DNA of 64,000 nucleotides from the NCBI RefSeq assembly GCF_000585415.1, contig NZ_KK073876.1:74810-138809 (forward strand). Direction: 5' to 3'. This DNA is from Sphingomonas jaspsi DSM 18422. Lineage in GTDB: Bacteria > Pseudomonadota > Alphaproteobacteria > Sphingomonadales > Sphingomonadaceae. The notes below the pieces were generated by a model, which was not told the DNA's origin, made no database searches, and saw only the letters and a list, made by a program, of their open reading frames with translations. Of the stretch, positions 38,657 to 48,966 are shown in pieces. The position numbers and the translations under genes are program-made. The first letter of the stretch is position 1. Each line of letters opens with the position of its first letter.

Positions 38657-39217
38657 ATGGCCCATAATTTGTCGTCCAACACGTCCGATCTTGCTGCCCG
38701 TCTTTTGACGGACAGTCATGACGAGCTCGGCGACGAAGAACGGCGGGTGCTGGAAAATATCGCGGCTGGCCGCCTCACCAGCCGCGACGCCGACGAGGTC
38801 GCGACCGAGCGCGCGACCTTCGGCGAACGTTTGGCCGATCGCGTCGCGGCGGTCGGCGGATCCTGGCACTTCATCATCGCCTTTACCGCGGTGCTGTTGG
38901 GCTGGATGGTGATCAACACCGACATCCTCCAGCATTTCGGCATCGCCTTCGATCCCTATCCCTACATCTTTTTGAACCTGATGCTTTCGACGCTCGCGGC
39001 AGTCCAGGCGCCGATTATCATGATGAGCCAGAACCGGCAGGCCTCCAAGGACCGGATCGCTGCGCAACTTGATTATGAAACCAATCTGCGTGCCGAGCTC
39101 GAGATTCTTCGTTTGCACGAAAAGGTCGACCTTCTGGTGTGCCAGCGGCTCGACCGCATCGAAGCCCGGCTCGACCACTTACCCCAAACGGTTGAGAAGC
39201 CCGCCAAGCCCGACTAA
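38657..39217 (+). CDS. DUF1003 domain membrane protein
   Basis: 186 residues. The N-terminal half is soluble and charged. Two helices follow (SWHFIIAFTAVLLGWMVIN and YIFLNLMLSTLAAVQAPIIMM) with the DUF1003 hallmark 'FDPYPYIFLNLMLSTLAAVQAPIIMMSQNRQ'. The tail is a coiled coil (LRAELEILRLHEKVDLLVCQRL). The function is unknown. Confidence 0.9.
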   Translation: MAHNLSSNTSDLAARLLTDSHDELGDEERRVLENIAAGRLTSRDADEVATERATFGERLADRVAAVGGSWHFIIAFTAVLLGWMVINTDILQHFGIAFDPYPYIFLNLMLSTLAAVQAPIIMMSQNRQASKDRIAAQLDYETNLRAELEILRLHEKVDLLVCQRLDRIEARLDHLPQTVEKPAKPD

Positions 39218-39253
39218 GAGCCTCCGCAAACATCACATCTTTCGGGGTTCCCA

Positions 39254-39997
39254 GTGGCAGGCCATTCCAAATTCAAGAACATCATGCACCGCAAGGGCGC
39301 GCAGGATAAGAAGCGCTCGGGCATGTTTTCCAAGCTTTCGCGCGAAATCACCGTCGCGGCCAAGATGGGCCTGCCCGATCCCGACATGAACCCGCGCCTG
39401 CGCGCCGCGGTCAACGCCGCCAAGGCGCAGTCGATGCCCAAGGACAATATCCAGCGCGCGATCGACAAGGCATCGAAGGGCGACGCCGAAAATTACGAAG
39501 AGGTCCGCTACGAAGGCTATGGCCCCAACGGCGTCGCCATCATCGTCGAGGCGCTGACCGACAACCGCAACCGCACCGCGACCAACATCCGCACCGCCTT
39601 CAGCAAGAACGGCGGCAACCTCGGCGCATCGGGCAGCGTCAGTCATGGCTTCGAACGGCTCGGCCTGATCGAATATCCAGCTTCGGCCGGTGACGAGGAC
39701 AAGGTCATGGAAGCCGCCATCGAAGCCGGCGCCGACGACGTCCAGAGCGACGAGGACGGCCACCAGATCTGGACCCAGACCGACGGCATGCATGACGTCG
39801 CCAAGGCGCTGGAAGCGACGCTGGGCGAAGCTGAGGCGGTCAAGCTGGCGTGGAAGCCGACGCTGACCACCGAAGTCAGCGGCGATTCGGTCGCCACGCT
39901 GATGAAGCTCGTCGACGCGCTGGAAGACGATGACGACGTCCAGACCGTGTGGGGCAATTACGACATCAGCGACGAAGAGCTGGCCAAGCTCGGCTGA
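39254..39997 (+). CDS. YebC/PmpR family protein (TACO1-like)
   Basis: 247 residues starting at GTG 39254. Begins [18 protein letters not shown], the fixed N-terminus of the family, with [19 protein letters not shown] at about 90-108. Members have been described as transcriptional regulators and, more recently, as translation factors that help with polyproline. The gene sits immediately upstream of ruvC, the common bacterial order, which supports the original link to the ruv genes. Confidence 0.95.
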   Translation: MAGHSKFKNIMHRKGAQDKKRSGMFSKLSREITVAAKMGLPDPDMNPRLRAAVNAAKAQSMPKDNIQRAIDKASKGDAENYEEVRYEGYGPNGVAIIVEALTDNRNRTATNIRTAFSKNGGNLGASGSVSHGFERLGLIEYPASAGDEDKVMEAAIEAGADDVQSDEDGHQIWTQTDGMHDVAKALEATLGEAEAVKLAWKPTLTTEVSGDSVATLMKLVDALEDDDDVQTVWGNYDISDEELAKLG

Positions 39998-40010
39998 TGC
40001 TAATGCGCTT

Positions 40011-40499
40011 ATGCTGATTTTGGGCCTCGACCCGTCGCTGTCCTCGACCGGCTGGGGCCTGATCCGCGCCGAGGGCAACCGGCTCAGCCATATCGGCAAC
40101 GGCCAGCTCAAGACCGCGACGGCCGAGCCGCTGTCTGCACGGCTGTCGCATCTGGCGACCCAGCTTGAAGCGCTGCTGGCCGATCACCCCGCCGATGCGG
40201 CGGCGGTCGAGGAAGTGTTCGTCAACAAGAACGCCCAGTCGACGCTGAAACTGGCGCAGGCGCGCGGGGTGGTGCTGATGATCGCCGCCCGCGCCGGGCT
40301 CGATCTCACCGAATATGCGCCGACGCTGGTCAAGAAGGCCGTCGTCGGCACCGGCGCCGCCGACAAGGCGCAGGTCCATGCGATGATCCAGCGCCTGTTG
40401 CCCGGCGCGAAGATTGCCGGTCCCGACGCCGCCGATGCGCTGGCGATCGCCATTACCCACGCCCACCACTTGGCGAGCGCGCGCGGCGGAATCAGATAG
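40011..40499 (+). CDS. ruvC: Crossover junction endodeoxyribonuclease RuvC
   Basis: 162 residues from ATG 40011 ([16 protein letters not shown]). It resolves Holliday junctions. The acidic catalytic residues are present in LGLDPS (start), AVEEVF (about 65) and [14 protein letters not shown] at the end. It lies 13 bp after the yebC-type gene. ruvA and ruvB are separated from it here by about 1.1 kb carrying a minus-strand hydrolase. Confidence 0.96.
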   Translation: MLILGLDPSLSSTGWGLIRAEGNRLSHIGNGQLKTATAEPLSARLSHLATQLEALLADHPADAAAVEEVFVNKNAQSTLKLAQARGVVLMIAARAGLDLTEYAPTLVKKAVVGTGAADKAQVHAMIQRLLPGAKIAGPDAADALAIAITHAHHLASARGGIR

Positions 40500-40510
40500 C
40501 GCGGCGCCGA

Positions 40511-41389
40511 TCAGGCCGGCTCGGCCACCTCAGCAGTTGATGCAGGCGATGCTCCCGCTTCGTCGCGGATGAAGGCCAGAATATCGCGGTTCACGACATC
40601 GGCATGGGTCGTGCACATCCCATGCGGGAAGCCGGCGTAGGTCTTGAGTATGCCCTTGCTCAGCAACTTGGCCGACAGCGGCGCGGAATCGGCATAAGGT
40701 ACGATCTGGTCGTCATCGCCATGCATCACCAGGACCGGAACGTTGATCGCCTTCAAATCCTCGGTGAAGTCGGTTTCGCTGAACGCCTTGATGCAGTCAT
40801 ACTGCGCCTTGATGCCGCCCATCATCCCCTGGCGGTACCAATTGTCGATCACGCCCTGGCTGACCGCCGCGCCATCACGGTTGAAGCCGTAAAACGGCCC
40901 TGACGGAACATCGCGGTAAAGCTGCGCCCGATTGCCGGCGACCGCTGCGCGATAGCCGTCGAACGCCTCGATCGGCGTTCCGCCCGGATTGCTGTCTTTC
41001 TTGACCATGACCGGCGGAACGGCGCCGATCAGCACGGCCTTTGCCACCCGTCCCGGGTCGGCGCGGGCCACATAGCGCGCCACTTCACCACCGCCGGTCG
41101 AATGGCCGACATGGACCGCATCTTTGAGATCGAGCGCTGCCGCCAGCTGCTTCACGTCGTCGGCATAGGTGTCCATCTCATTGCCGGTATCGGTTTGCGT
41201 CGACCGTCCGTGACCCCGCCGATCGTGGGCGATCACGCGATATCCCTCGCCAAGGAAAAACATCAGTTGCGCATCCCAATCGTCGGCGCTGAGCGGCCAG
41301 CCGTGGTGGAAGACGATCGGCTGCGCCGCCTTGTCACCCCAGTCCTTGTAATAAATCTCGGTCCCGTCGCGCACGGTGATAGTCGGCAT
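40511..41389 (-). CDS. Alpha/beta hydrolase, non-heme chloroperoxidase-like
   Basis: 292 residues. The core is that of cofactor-free haloperoxidase/perhydrolase-type hydrolases: [13 protein letters not shown] at about 27-39, [10 protein letters not shown] at 54-63, nucleophile Ser97 in GHSTGGGE, acid in [11 protein letters not shown] and His in [11 protein letters not shown]. It probably hydrolyses an ester or perhydrolyses acids; natural substrates of this group are generally unknown. No signal peptide is visible. It interrupts the ruvC-ruvA order on the opposite strand. Confidence 0.9.
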   Translation of the reverse strand: MPTITVRDGTEIYYKDWGDKAAQPIVFHHGWPLSADDWDAQLMFFLGEGYRVIAHDRRGHGRSTQTDTGNEMDTYADDVKQLAAALDLKDAVHVGHSTGGGEVARYVARADPGRVAKAVLIGAVPPVMVKKDSNPGGTPIEAFDGYRAAVAGNRAQLYRDVPSGPFYGFNRDGAAVSQGVIDNWYRQGMMGGIKAQYDCIKAFSETDFTEDLKAINVPVLVMHGDDDQIVPYADSAPLSAKLLSKGILKTYAGFPHGMCTTHADVVNRDILAFIRDEAGASPASTAEVAEPA

Positions 41390-41602
41390 GGCTTGGCTCC
41401 TTCATGTTCCCCGCCCGATCGCTGGTGCAGCGGCATTTCGAGAAGCCCAAAGCCATCCCGTTCCTCGAAAGGAACGAGCGCCCTCCCGCGACTCCGACAA
41501 TCAGCGAAGTGCATGCTGTAGCACAATATGATGACAGCTTTGCGCGCTTTCGCCGTGTGGCGGTGCCTTGCGCGGGGCGCGAATTGGCTTAGACCTGCCG
41601 CA

Positions 41603-42199
41603 ATGATCGCCCGCCTCGCCGGAACCCTGCTCGAAAGCGCCGCCGACCACGCCATCGTCGATGTGAATGGGGTCGGTTATCTGGTGCACCTCAGCGCCCG
41701 CACCCTCGACGCCATCGGTGCGCCGGGCGGCAGTGTGACGCTCCTCACCGAACTGCAGGTTCGCGAGGATGGCTGGACGCTGTTCGGCTTCGGCTCGCCC
41801 GGTGAACGCGAGAGCTTCCGCGCGTTGACCAGCGTGCAGGGCGTCGGCGGGCGTGTCGCGCTCGCGATCCTGTCGGTCCTCGACCCATCCGAACTTGCCG
41901 CCGCGGTGTCGCACGGTGACAAGGCGATGGTCGCCCGCGCCAACGGCGTCGGCCCCAAACTTGCTATGCGCATCGTCAACGAACTGGCTGGAAAGCTCGG
42001 CAGCCCGACACTCGCCTCGGTCGCCGGCGCGCCCGCTCCCCGCGGCGGCGCGGCAGCCGACGCCCTCTCCGCCCTCGCCAACCTCGGCTTCAAGCCCGCC
42101 GAAGCCAGCGCGGCTGTGGTGAAAGCGGCAGAGGAGCTTGGCGATGGCGCGACCCTCGACGCGCTGGTCCGCCTCGCACTGAAGAAAGCGGCCAAGTGA
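41603..42199 (+). CDS. ruvA: Holliday junction branch migration protein RuvA
   Basis: 198 residues from ATG 41603 ([26 protein letters not shown]). The OB-fold N-domain, helix-hairpin-helix pair ([41 protein letters not shown]) and the C-terminal RuvB-binding three-helix domain are all present. The stop overlaps a GTG (GTGA) of the small downstream gene. Confidence 0.96.
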   Translation: MIARLAGTLLESAADHAIVDVNGVGYLVHLSARTLDAIGAPGGSVTLLTELQVREDGWTLFGFGSPGERESFRALTSVQGVGGRVALAILSVLDPSELAAAVSHGDKAMVARANGVGPKLAMRIVNELAGKLGSPTLASVAGAPAPRGGAAADALSALANLGFKPAEASAAVVKAAEELGDGATLDALVRLALKKAAK

Positions 42200-42450
42200 T
42201 TGACCAATTGCGCTGGCGTTTCGTCGGCGCGACCGGCCGTTTCGACGACCTGTCGATCGACGGCTGCTCGCTCGTTGGCCGACAGGTGCGATCAACTGGG
42301 CGCTCCGTGCGCTATCGGACGGCGCGCTTTCCGATGACGCCATACCAGTTCGACATTTACCAGGTCGAGCTGGCAGGCTCGACCCGCGAGTTTGCCGCCA
42401 CGGAGCTTTCGCCCGGCGTGTTCGGCCACCTCGTTCCGCGCTGGCGCTAG
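42196..42450 (+). CDS. Small uncharacterised protein coupled to ruvA
   Basis: 84 residues from GTG 42196, overlapping the ruvA stop. It begins [18 protein letters not shown] and ends [10 protein letters not shown]. The composition is arginine-rich with no membrane segment. No family is recognised. The stop falls 3 bp before the end of the convergent dipeptidase-like gene. Confidence 0.6.
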   Translation: MIDQLRWRFVGATGRFDDLSIDGCSLVGRQVRSTGRSVRYRTARFPMTPYQFDIYQVELAGSTREFAATELSPGVFGHLVPRWR

Positions 42451-42452
42451 CC

Positions 42453-43574
42453 CTACCCGCCCCAAGCATCCTTATAGACGCGCAGGAAGTTGGCGCCGAA
42501 GAGCTTTTCGAGCCGCGCGCTCGTCCACCCGCGCTTGGCGAGGTCGTTGCCCAGCCGCCGGTAGCGGTCGATGCTGTTGTAGGCCGCGACCAGCGTGTAG
42601 ACGCCGACCGCCTCGCCCGGCGCCGCGATGCCGCGCTTGATCCGCTCCAGCGTCCAGTCGTCCATCGCCTTCTTCGATTTTTCGTCGAGGACGATCGGCA
42701 GGACGCCATTGTCGGTGCCGATGCCGACACCATCCTCGCCCGCGACATTGGCGACATGTTCGATGTGCGCGATCAGCGCTTCGCCCGACGGCTTCATGTC
42801 GGGCGCGAGGTACGGCATGAAATAGACGCCGACGACGCCGCCCTTGTCGGCCACCGCCTTGATCGTTTCGTCGCCGGTGTTGCGCGGATGGTCGTTGAGG
42901 GCCCGTGCGCCAGTGTGACTGATCACCATCGGCCGCTTGGCATGTTGGGTGGCCTCTATCATCGTCCGCGCCCCGCCATGGGCAAGGTCGAGCAGCAGCT
43001 TTTCCGCCTCGATCTTCTCGATGGTCGCACGGCCCAATTTGGTGATGCCCCCAAGCCGCGGTTCAAGCGCACCGTCGCCCGCCAGATTGCCGTTGTTGTA
43101 GGTCAGCTGGACGGTCATCACGCCGTCCTTCTTGAGTTGGGCCAGCCGGTCGAGCTCGGTGCCGATCATGCATGTATCCTGCGTGCCGATGATCCAGCCG
43201 AATTTCTTCTCGCGCTTGGCCTTGAGCAGGTCCGCGGCCGTCCGCACCAGGATGAAGCGGTCCGGATTGGCGTGGTAGAAATCGTGAAATTGACCGATCG
43301 ACTTCTGATATTCGCCCCACGGATCGGCGACATTGCCGACCGGGAAGACGGTGTCGCGCAGCGCGGTGACGCCGGTCGCCTGCATGTCGGCCCACGCCTT
43401 GTCGGTAAGCCGGGTGACGTCCGGTTCGCCATAGGGGTCGCCCATCCCGCCTAGGGCGTCGATGACGATGGCATTGTCGTACCAGCCGGCGGCGGTTTTC
43501 GGCGCCTTGGCGGCGAGCGGTGCAGCAGCCAGCATGGCGCCGGAGGCCAGGATCGAGCGACGAGTCAGTTCCAT
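42453..43574 (-). CDS. Membrane-dipeptidase (M19) fold protein with missing metal ligands
   Basis: 373 residues with a twin-arginine-like export signal (LTRRSILASGAML...). The M19 barrel is recognisable: ATGVTALRDTVFPVG, LLLDLAHGGAR, VISHTGARALNDHPRN and GEDGVGIGTDNG. But the zinc-binding His-x-Asp of the family (usually IDGHND) reads IDALGG at 38-43, and the bridging Glu (IGIEGG) reads IGTQDT, with Gln132. Two of the usual metal contacts (His in DLAHGG and VISHTG) remain. It may be an inactive paralogue or use one metal. The canonical form of the family begins at 62954 for comparison. Confidence 0.85.
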   Translation of the reverse strand: MELTRRSILASGAMLAAAPLAAKAPKTAAGWYDNAIVIDALGGMGDPYGEPDVTRLTDKAWADMQATGVTALRDTVFPVGNVADPWGEYQKSIGQFHDFYHANPDRFILVRTAADLLKAKREKKFGWIIGTQDTCMIGTELDRLAQLKKDGVMTVQLTYNNGNLAGDGALEPRLGGITKLGRATIEKIEAEKLLLDLAHGGARTMIEATQHAKRPMVISHTGARALNDHPRNTGDETIKAVADKGGVVGVYFMPYLAPDMKPSGEALIAHIEHVANVAGEDGVGIGTDNGVLPIVLDEKSKKAMDDWTLERIKRGIAAPGEAVGVYTLVAAYNSIDRYRRLGNDLAKRGWTSARLEKLFGANFLRVYKDAWGG

Positions 43575-43671
43575 GCTTTTTGCCCCCTAAGTTGATGCGC
43601 GGCACGCTGCGCCTGAAGTCATGACGACGCAAGGGCTGTCCAACCGCGCGCGCCATGGTAAGCGATAGCCA

Positions 43672-44709
43672 ATGGCCACCGATCCTGCCCGCTTGACGAC
43701 GCCCGAACGCACCGCCGAGGATGCGGATGCCGCGCTGCGCCCCAAGAGCCTCGACGAATTCGTCGGCCAGCAGGCGGCGCGCGAGAATCTTCGCATCTTC
43801 GTCAACGCCGCCAAGGCGCGCGACGAAGCGCTCGACCATGTCCTCTTCTTCGGCCCGCCGGGCCTCGGCAAGACCACGCTGGCCGGCATCCTCGCTCGCG
43901 AAATGGGCGTCGGATTCCGTGCCACCAGCGGCCCGGTCATCGCCAAGTCGGGCGACCTGGCCGCGCTGCTCACCAACCTCGAAGACGGCGACGTCCTGTT
44001 CATCGACGAAATTCACCGCCTCAATCCGGCGGTCGAGGAAGTGCTCTATCCTGCAATGGAGGACCGCGCGCTCGACCTGATGATCGGCGAAGGCCCGTCC
44101 GCCCGCTCGGTCCGCATCGACCTGCCCAAGTTCACGCTGGTCGGCGCGACGACGCGGCAGGGCCTGCTGACCACGCCGTTGCGCGACCGCTTCGGGATCC
44201 CGGTCCGGCTCAATTTCTACACCGTCGAAGAACTGGAAAAAGTCGTCACCCGCGCCGCCCGCCTGTTATCGGCCGAGCTCACCGCGGACGGGGCCCGCGA
44301 AGTCGCCCGCCGCAGCCGGGGCACCCCGCGCATCGCCGGTCGCCTGCTGCGCCGCGTCCGTGACTTTGCCCATGCCGCTGGCGCCGACGCCATCGACGCC
44401 GCCGTCGCCGACCGCGCGCTGCAGCGGCTGGAGATAGACCACCTCGGCCTCGACGCGATGGACCGGCGCTACCTCACCATGATCGCCGACCTGTACGGCG
44501 GCGGCCCGGTCGGCATCGAGACCCTGGCGGCCGGCCTCAGCGAGCCGCGCGATACGCTTGAGGATGTGGTTGAGCCCTATCTCATTCAGCTCGGACTCAT
44601 CGCCCGAACAGCAAGAGGGCGCTGCCTCAATGGCCGTGGCTGGCAGCATCTGGGCCTTACCCCGCCCGCCGGAAGCCAGACAGGATTGTTCGACCCGGAA
44701 GGGAAATGA
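43672..44709 (+). CDS. ruvB: Holliday junction branch migration helicase RuvB
   Basis: 345 residues. AAA+ motor of the RuvAB complex with Walker [12 protein letters not shown] at about 64-74, Walker [10 protein letters not shown] near 109, sensor GATTRQG near 161 and a winged-helix C-domain ([20 protein letters not shown]). It overlaps the next gene by 4 bp (ATGA). A minus-strand dipeptidase-like gene separates it from ruvA. Confidence 0.97.
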   Translation: MATDPARLTTPERTAEDADAALRPKSLDEFVGQQAARENLRIFVNAAKARDEALDHVLFFGPPGLGKTTLAGILAREMGVGFRATSGPVIAKSGDLAALLTNLEDGDVLFIDEIHRLNPAVEEVLYPAMEDRALDLMIGEGPSARSVRIDLPKFTLVGATTRQGLLTTPLRDRFGIPVRLNFYTVEELEKVVTRAARLLSAELTADGAREVARRSRGTPRIAGRLLRRVRDFAHAAGADAIDAAVADRALQRLEIDHLGLDAMDRRYLTMIADLYGGGPVGIETLAAGLSEPRDTLEDVVEPYLIQLGLIARTARGRCLNGRGWQHLGLTPPAGSQTGLFDPEGK

Positions 44710-45866
44710 TGTCGTTGTTCCTCGCCGCCGTAGCGGCCGCACTCCCCGCCTCGTCTGTCAATTATTCCGATGAGGCGAACTGGCTGTGCCTGCCGGGTCG
44801 CGCCGATGCCTGCGCGGTGCCGCTACGAACCACCGAACTGGGTCCGAACGGCTATGGCGCGACGATCCCGCGCCCCGGCGGCAAGTCGCCGGACGTCGAC
44901 TGCTTCATCGTCTATCCGACGGTCAGCCGCGACAGCGGCCTCAACAGCGATCTCGTCCCCGGCGACGGCGAGGAAAAGGCGGCGGTCCAGACTCAATTTG
45001 CCCGCTTCGCCCAGGCCTGTCGCCTTTACGCGCCGATCTACCGGTCGATGACGGTCGGCGCGGTAGGTGTCGCCGCGACCGGCGGAGACGTGACCCAGCC
45101 GGCGATGCTCGCCTACGCCGACGTTCGCAAGGCGTGGGCCGAATATCTTGCTCGCTACAACAAGGGCCGTCCCTTCATCCTGCTCGGTCACAGCCAGGGT
45201 TCGCTGATGCTCCAGCAGCTGCTGGCCAAGGACATCGAAGGCCGGCCGGAGGCGAAGCGAATGAAGCTGGCGATCATTCCCGGCTTCAACGTGCTGGTGC
45301 CGCAGGGCCGGGCGGTCGGCGGCACGTTCAAGTCGACGCCGATCTGCACCCGCACCGGCCAGACCGGCTGCGTGATGAGCTGGGTCAGCTTTCGTGAGAG
45401 GAACGTCCCTCCCGTTGGCGCACTGTTCGGCTATGCCGACAAGGCCGGCATGACGGTCGCCTGTACCAATCCGGCCGCGCCGGGCGCCAGGGACTGGGTG
45501 CCGCTTGAAAGCTACTGGTATGCTCGGTCGAACCTGCCCGTTCCCGGCGGGCCGATCGCATGGTCGAGCGAAGGCGCACCGCCCACCCCCTATCTGCGCA
45601 CGGAGGGGCTGGTATCGGCGAAGTGCGTCAACGACGGGCCGCGCGGCTACCTGTCGATCCGCACCAACGCCGACCCCGCCGACAAGCGCACCGACCGCGT
45701 GGGCGGCGAAGTCGGCGCCTTCGGCTTCTTCCTTCCCGGCTGGGGCATGCACCTTGCCGACGTCAATGCCGCGCAGGGCAATCTTGTCCGCGCGGTGGAA
45801 GGCCTCAACTCGCCTAAGGCTGCTGCCCCCCTTCAATCCAGAACAGCTGCTCCGGCGCCACGCTGA
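44706..45866 (+). CDS. Exported DUF3089 alpha/beta-hydrolase
   Basis: 386 residues with a short signal-like N-terminus ([16 protein letters not shown]). DUF3089 features are [32 protein letters not shown] and the nucleophile elbow [12 protein letters not shown]. The C-terminal region holds [15 protein letters not shown] with the likely catalytic His. It is probably a secreted esterase or lipase-like enzyme of unknown substrate. The last 53 bp overlap, on the opposite strand, the 3' end of the XRE regulator gene. Confidence 0.88.
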   Translation: MMSLFLAAVAAALPASSVNYSDEANWLCLPGRADACAVPLRTTELGPNGYGATIPRPGGKSPDVDCFIVYPTVSRDSGLNSDLVPGDGEEKAAVQTQFARFAQACRLYAPIYRSMTVGAVGVAATGGDVTQPAMLAYADVRKAWAEYLARYNKGRPFILLGHSQGSLMLQQLLAKDIEGRPEAKRMKLAIIPGFNVLVPQGRAVGGTFKSTPICTRTGQTGCVMSWVSFRERNVPPVGALFGYADKAGMTVACTNPAAPGARDWVPLESYWYARSNLPVPGGPIAWSSEGAPPTPYLRTEGLVSAKCVNDGPRGYLSIRTNADPADKRTDRVGGEVGAFGFFLPGWGMHLADVNAAQGNLVRAVEGLNSPKAAAPLQSRTAAPAPR

Positions 45867-46032
45867 GCGCGCGGGCCATTTTCAGAGCCAGCAGCGCGGA
45901 AGGAACGAACACCCCGTTTTCGACCGTGTTGACGGTCTTGCGCGTCACGCCGCACGCTTCGGCCAGCTCCGCCTGCGTCAGGCCGAGCTCGGCCCGCCGT
46001 TCCTTCAATCGGTTACCCAGCGTTTCAGCCAT
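45814..46032 (-). CDS. XRE family helix-turn-helix regulator
   Basis: 72 residues from ATG 46032 (MAETLGNRLKERRAELG). A TTG at 46053 would add seven residues. The single HTH_3 domain is complete: [39 protein letters not shown]. Short Cro-like regulators of this type are usually encoded next to a membrane protein and repress their own operon. Here the membrane gene overlaps it, and a double palindrome lies upstream of that gene (46485-46518). Confidence 0.93.
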   Translation of the reverse strand: MAETLGNRLKERRAELGLTQAELAEACGVTRKTVNTVENGVFVPSALLALKMARALSVAPEQLFWIEGGQQP

Positions 46033-46471
46033 CGCGCGATGCGCGTCGTTCAAGCATTCCGAAGCGGACCAGCGCCGTCACGATTCCCAGCGTCACCACC
46101 AGATGTGCCGGCTCGTCGCCCCGCATCGGTTCCTGCTGGTTGATGAAATAGCAGGCGATGGCCGTCAGGATCGCCGCCAGGAAGCCGTCGCCGAGTGCGG
46201 TAGCGCGGTTCGCGCGGGTGCTTTCGTCGTTCAGCAGCTCGCGCATTTGCCGCGATTTCATCCAGAAACCGCCAGTATAAAGGGCCGCCAGCAGGACCAG
46301 CGACAGGACGATCCACGCGCCGATCTTGAAATGGTCGACCGGGCGGGATCCATGGGTATCGCTGAGATAGCTGGCCTGCTGCGCCAGAAAGATGATCGCC
46401 ATCATCGGAAACATCCGTGCCCGGCGGCTCGTCAGTTCGTCGGCGCGCTCGCCCAGTGATTTTTCGCTCAT
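46025..46471 (-). CDS. Membrane protein paired with the XRE regulator
   Basis: 148 residues with about four hydrophobic helices (MMAIIFLAQQASYL, IGAWIVLSLVLLAALYTGGF, AAILTAIACYFI and HLVVTLGIVTALVRFGML). I recognise no named family. It overlaps the regulator start by 8 bp and is first in the two-gene operon. An operator-like double palindrome sits 14 bp upstream of its ATG. The pairing resembles regulator-membrane protein modules of sphingomonads, whose role is unknown. Confidence 0.75.
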   Translation of the reverse strand: MSEKSLGERADELTSRRARMFPMMAIIFLAQQASYLSDTHGSRPVDHFKIGAWIVLSLVLLAALYTGGFWMKSRQMRELLNDESTRANRATALGDGFLAAILTAIACYFINQQEPMRGDEPAHLVVTLGIVTALVRFGMLERRASRDG

Positions 46472-46484
46472 GCCACCCTCTTTA

Positions 46485-46518
46485 GTAACCTATGCGTTAC
46501 ATGTAACCTGAGCGTTAC
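46485..46518. promoter_or_regulatory. Tandem palindromic operator upstream of the membrane protein/XRE operon
   Basis: Two 16-bp sites, GTAACCTATGCGTTAC (46485-46500) and GTAACCTGAGCGTTAC (46503-46518), share half-sites GTAAC and GTTAC and are spaced 18 bp centre to centre. Their palindromy and the adjacent HTH gene make autoregulation the natural reading. They also lie about 70 bp upstream of the divergent ybgC-tol operon, so they could affect it. Confidence 0.85.
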
Positions 46519-46588
46519 ATCGTCGTCAAGCCCCGTTTCGCCGCGCCATACTTGCCCCTTCGGCCCGCTGATGGTTAAGGCGGTGGTG

Positions 46589-47047
46589 ATGGACCCATCG
46601 CCTTTCGACATACCCTATCGCGGCGGCTTCGTCGGTACGGAGCATCGCTTCGCGCTGACCGTCTATTTCGAAGACACCGACACCGCCGGGATCGTCTACC
46701 ACGCCAACTATCTGCGTTTCTTCGAACGGGCGCGGTCGGACATGCTCCGCGCGGCGGGGATCGACCAGCGCGCCTTCCTCGATGCCGGCGGCGGCGCCTA
46801 TGCCGTCACGGAAATGGACATCAAGTGGCGCCGCTCGGCCCGGCTCGACGACGATTTGCTGGTGGTCAGCCGCGTCACCGGCGTGCGCGCCGCCAGTTGC
46901 CTCATTCATCAACGGGTCATGCGCGCAGGTGAAGTCTTGGCGGAGGCGACGGTCACCGCGGCGCTCGTCTCCCCGCAAGGCCGCCCGGTCCGCCAGCCCG
47001 CGGAATGGGTCGAAACTTTCAAGGCACTCGAACGACAAGAGGATTAA
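46589..47047 (+). CDS. ybgC: Tol-Pal associated acyl-CoA thioesterase YbgC
   Basis: 152 residues from ATG 46589, which has an AAGGCGG site upstream; ATG 46571 is an alternative start adding six residues. Hot-dog fold with the 4-hydroxybenzoyl-CoA-thioesterase motif VYFEDTDTAGIVYHANYLRFFERAR, containing the catalytic Asp. It hydrolyses short acyl-CoA and is the usual first gene of the tol operon. The TAATG overlap with tolQ indicates coupling. Confidence 0.93.
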   Translation: MDPSPFDIPYRGGFVGTEHRFALTVYFEDTDTAGIVYHANYLRFFERARSDMLRAAGIDQRAFLDAGGGAYAVTEMDIKWRRSARLDDDLLVVSRVTGVRAASCLIHQRVMRAGEVLAEATVTAALVSPQGRPVRQPAEWVETFKALERQED

Positions 47048-47729
47048 TGCCGCTTACCGCTTCCCCCGACCTCATGAGTCCGCTCAACCTGTTCATGCAG
47101 GCGGACATCGTCGTGAAAATCGTCATGCTCGGCCTGCTTGCCGCGAGCGTCTGGACCTGGGCGATCATCTTCACCCATTCGATCCGCCTTCGCAGCATCA
47201 ACCGGCAGACCGACAAGTTCGAACAGGACTTCTGGTCGGCGCAGGACATCGACGCCTTCCACCGCCAGCGTGAGAACGACAAGCTGCCGATCGCGGTCGT
47301 CATGTCGGCGGCGATGGACGAATGGCGCCGCTCGACCAAGACCGCGCAGATCGACCGCGCGGGCACCCGCGAACGCCTTGCCAGCCGGATGAACGCGGCG
47401 GTGGCGGCAGAACTCGATCGCCTCGGCGACCGCCTCAACATCCTCGCCACCGTCGGGTCGGTCGCGCCCTTCGTCGGGCTGTTCGGCACGGTGTGGGGCA
47501 TCATGCGCAGCTTCACCGCCATCGCCGGATCGAACAACACCAGCCTCGCCGTGGTCGCTCCGGGCATCGCCGAGGCGCTGTTCGCCACCGCCATCGGCCT
47601 GTTCGCCGCCATCCCGGCAGTCATCGCCTATAACCGCCTGACCCACGGCCTCGATCGGCTGGAAGCCAAGCTCGGCCGCTTCGCCGACCGCTTCCACGCA
47701 ACGCTGAGCCGCGAGCTGGAAGTCGGCTG

Positions 47730-47730
<1 letters not shown>
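47047..47730 (+). CDS. tolQ: Tol-Pal motor protein TolQ
   Basis: 227 residues from ATG 47047. ExbB/TolQ family with three membrane helices: one at about 17-38, and a pair in the second half containing TVGSVAPFVGLFGTVWGIMRSF and GIAEALFATAIGLFAAIPAVIAYN. It forms the proton channel with TolR that energises outer-membrane constriction at division. Confidence 0.96.
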
Positions 47731-48169
<439 letters not shown>

Positions 48170-48173
<4 letters not shown>

Positions 48174-48955
48174 AGCTCGATCGCGCCGAATGGACCGGCA
48201 CGGGGGCAGCCTTGCTGTTCCACGTGGCGCTGATCGGTGCGATGTCGCTGAGCCTTGCCCACGTCGTAAGCACACCCGAACCGCCGTCGATGGAGGTCGA
48301 TTTCGTCGACGAGGTCGGGCTGACGTCCGCCAGTCCCGAACCGCCCGCACCGGCCCCCGCGGCGCAGTCCCCGACGGTCGAGCCCGTGCCCGAGCCGGAC
48401 GAGCCGACGGTCGCTCCCGCGCCGGCACCCGCGCCAACCCCCTTGGCCACAAAACCCCTGCCGCGCCCGGTACCGAAAACGATACAGCCGGCCGCAAGGC
48501 CCGCACCGGCCAGGCCCGCCCCTGCCAAGCCTGCACCTCGCGCGCCGCGCCTCGGCGACGATTTTCTTAAAGGAATTGCCGAGAGTCCCTCGACCAGCGC
48601 CAGGGCCGCGCCGGCAACCGTCAGCGCTTCGGCCATGGCCGGCATCCAGCAGGCAATCCGTCGCCAGGTCCAGCCGTGCGCCGATCGCCAGGTCAATCCC
48701 GGCCCGGGCGCCAGCCGCATCCGGGTCAAGATGAACCTGCAGCTGCTTCCCAACGGCCGCCTCAAGCGCCCGCCGGTGGTCGTTTCGACCTCGGGCGTCG
48801 ATGGCGACAACGAACAATATGAGGAGCGGGTAAAGGACCTCGCGCTGGCGATCGTCGCCGGCTGCGCCCCGTTCCGCGGCCTGCCCGACGAGCTTTACCG
48901 GACCAGCAGCGGCAGCGGCTGGAATAACTTCAACCTGACCTACAACCTTCCCTGA
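48170..48955 (+). CDS. tolA: TolA-like periplasmic bridge with proline-rich linker
   Basis: 261 residues from GTG 48170. One N-terminal membrane helix (AALLFHVALIGAMSLSLAHVV) is followed by an acidic then proline/alanine/lysine-rich linker (about 50-140) and a C-terminal TolA/TonB-like domain (AGIQQAIRRQVQPCADRQVNPG...VKMNLQLLPNGRLKRPPVV). Unlike E. coli TolA there is no long alpha-helical middle domain. The layout is TonB-like, but the position between tolR and tolB identifies it as TolA. Confidence 0.9.
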
Positions 48956-48966
48956 GGAGAGGCATT

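Noticed and set aside
41459..41476. Hairpin with 7-bp arms (CGTTCCT, loop CGAA, AGGAACG) upstream of ruvA, and the 62-codon frame at 41404-41592
   Set aside because: No U-tract, promoter or conserved context supports a terminator or regulator. The frame has no credible start signal and an untypical composition.
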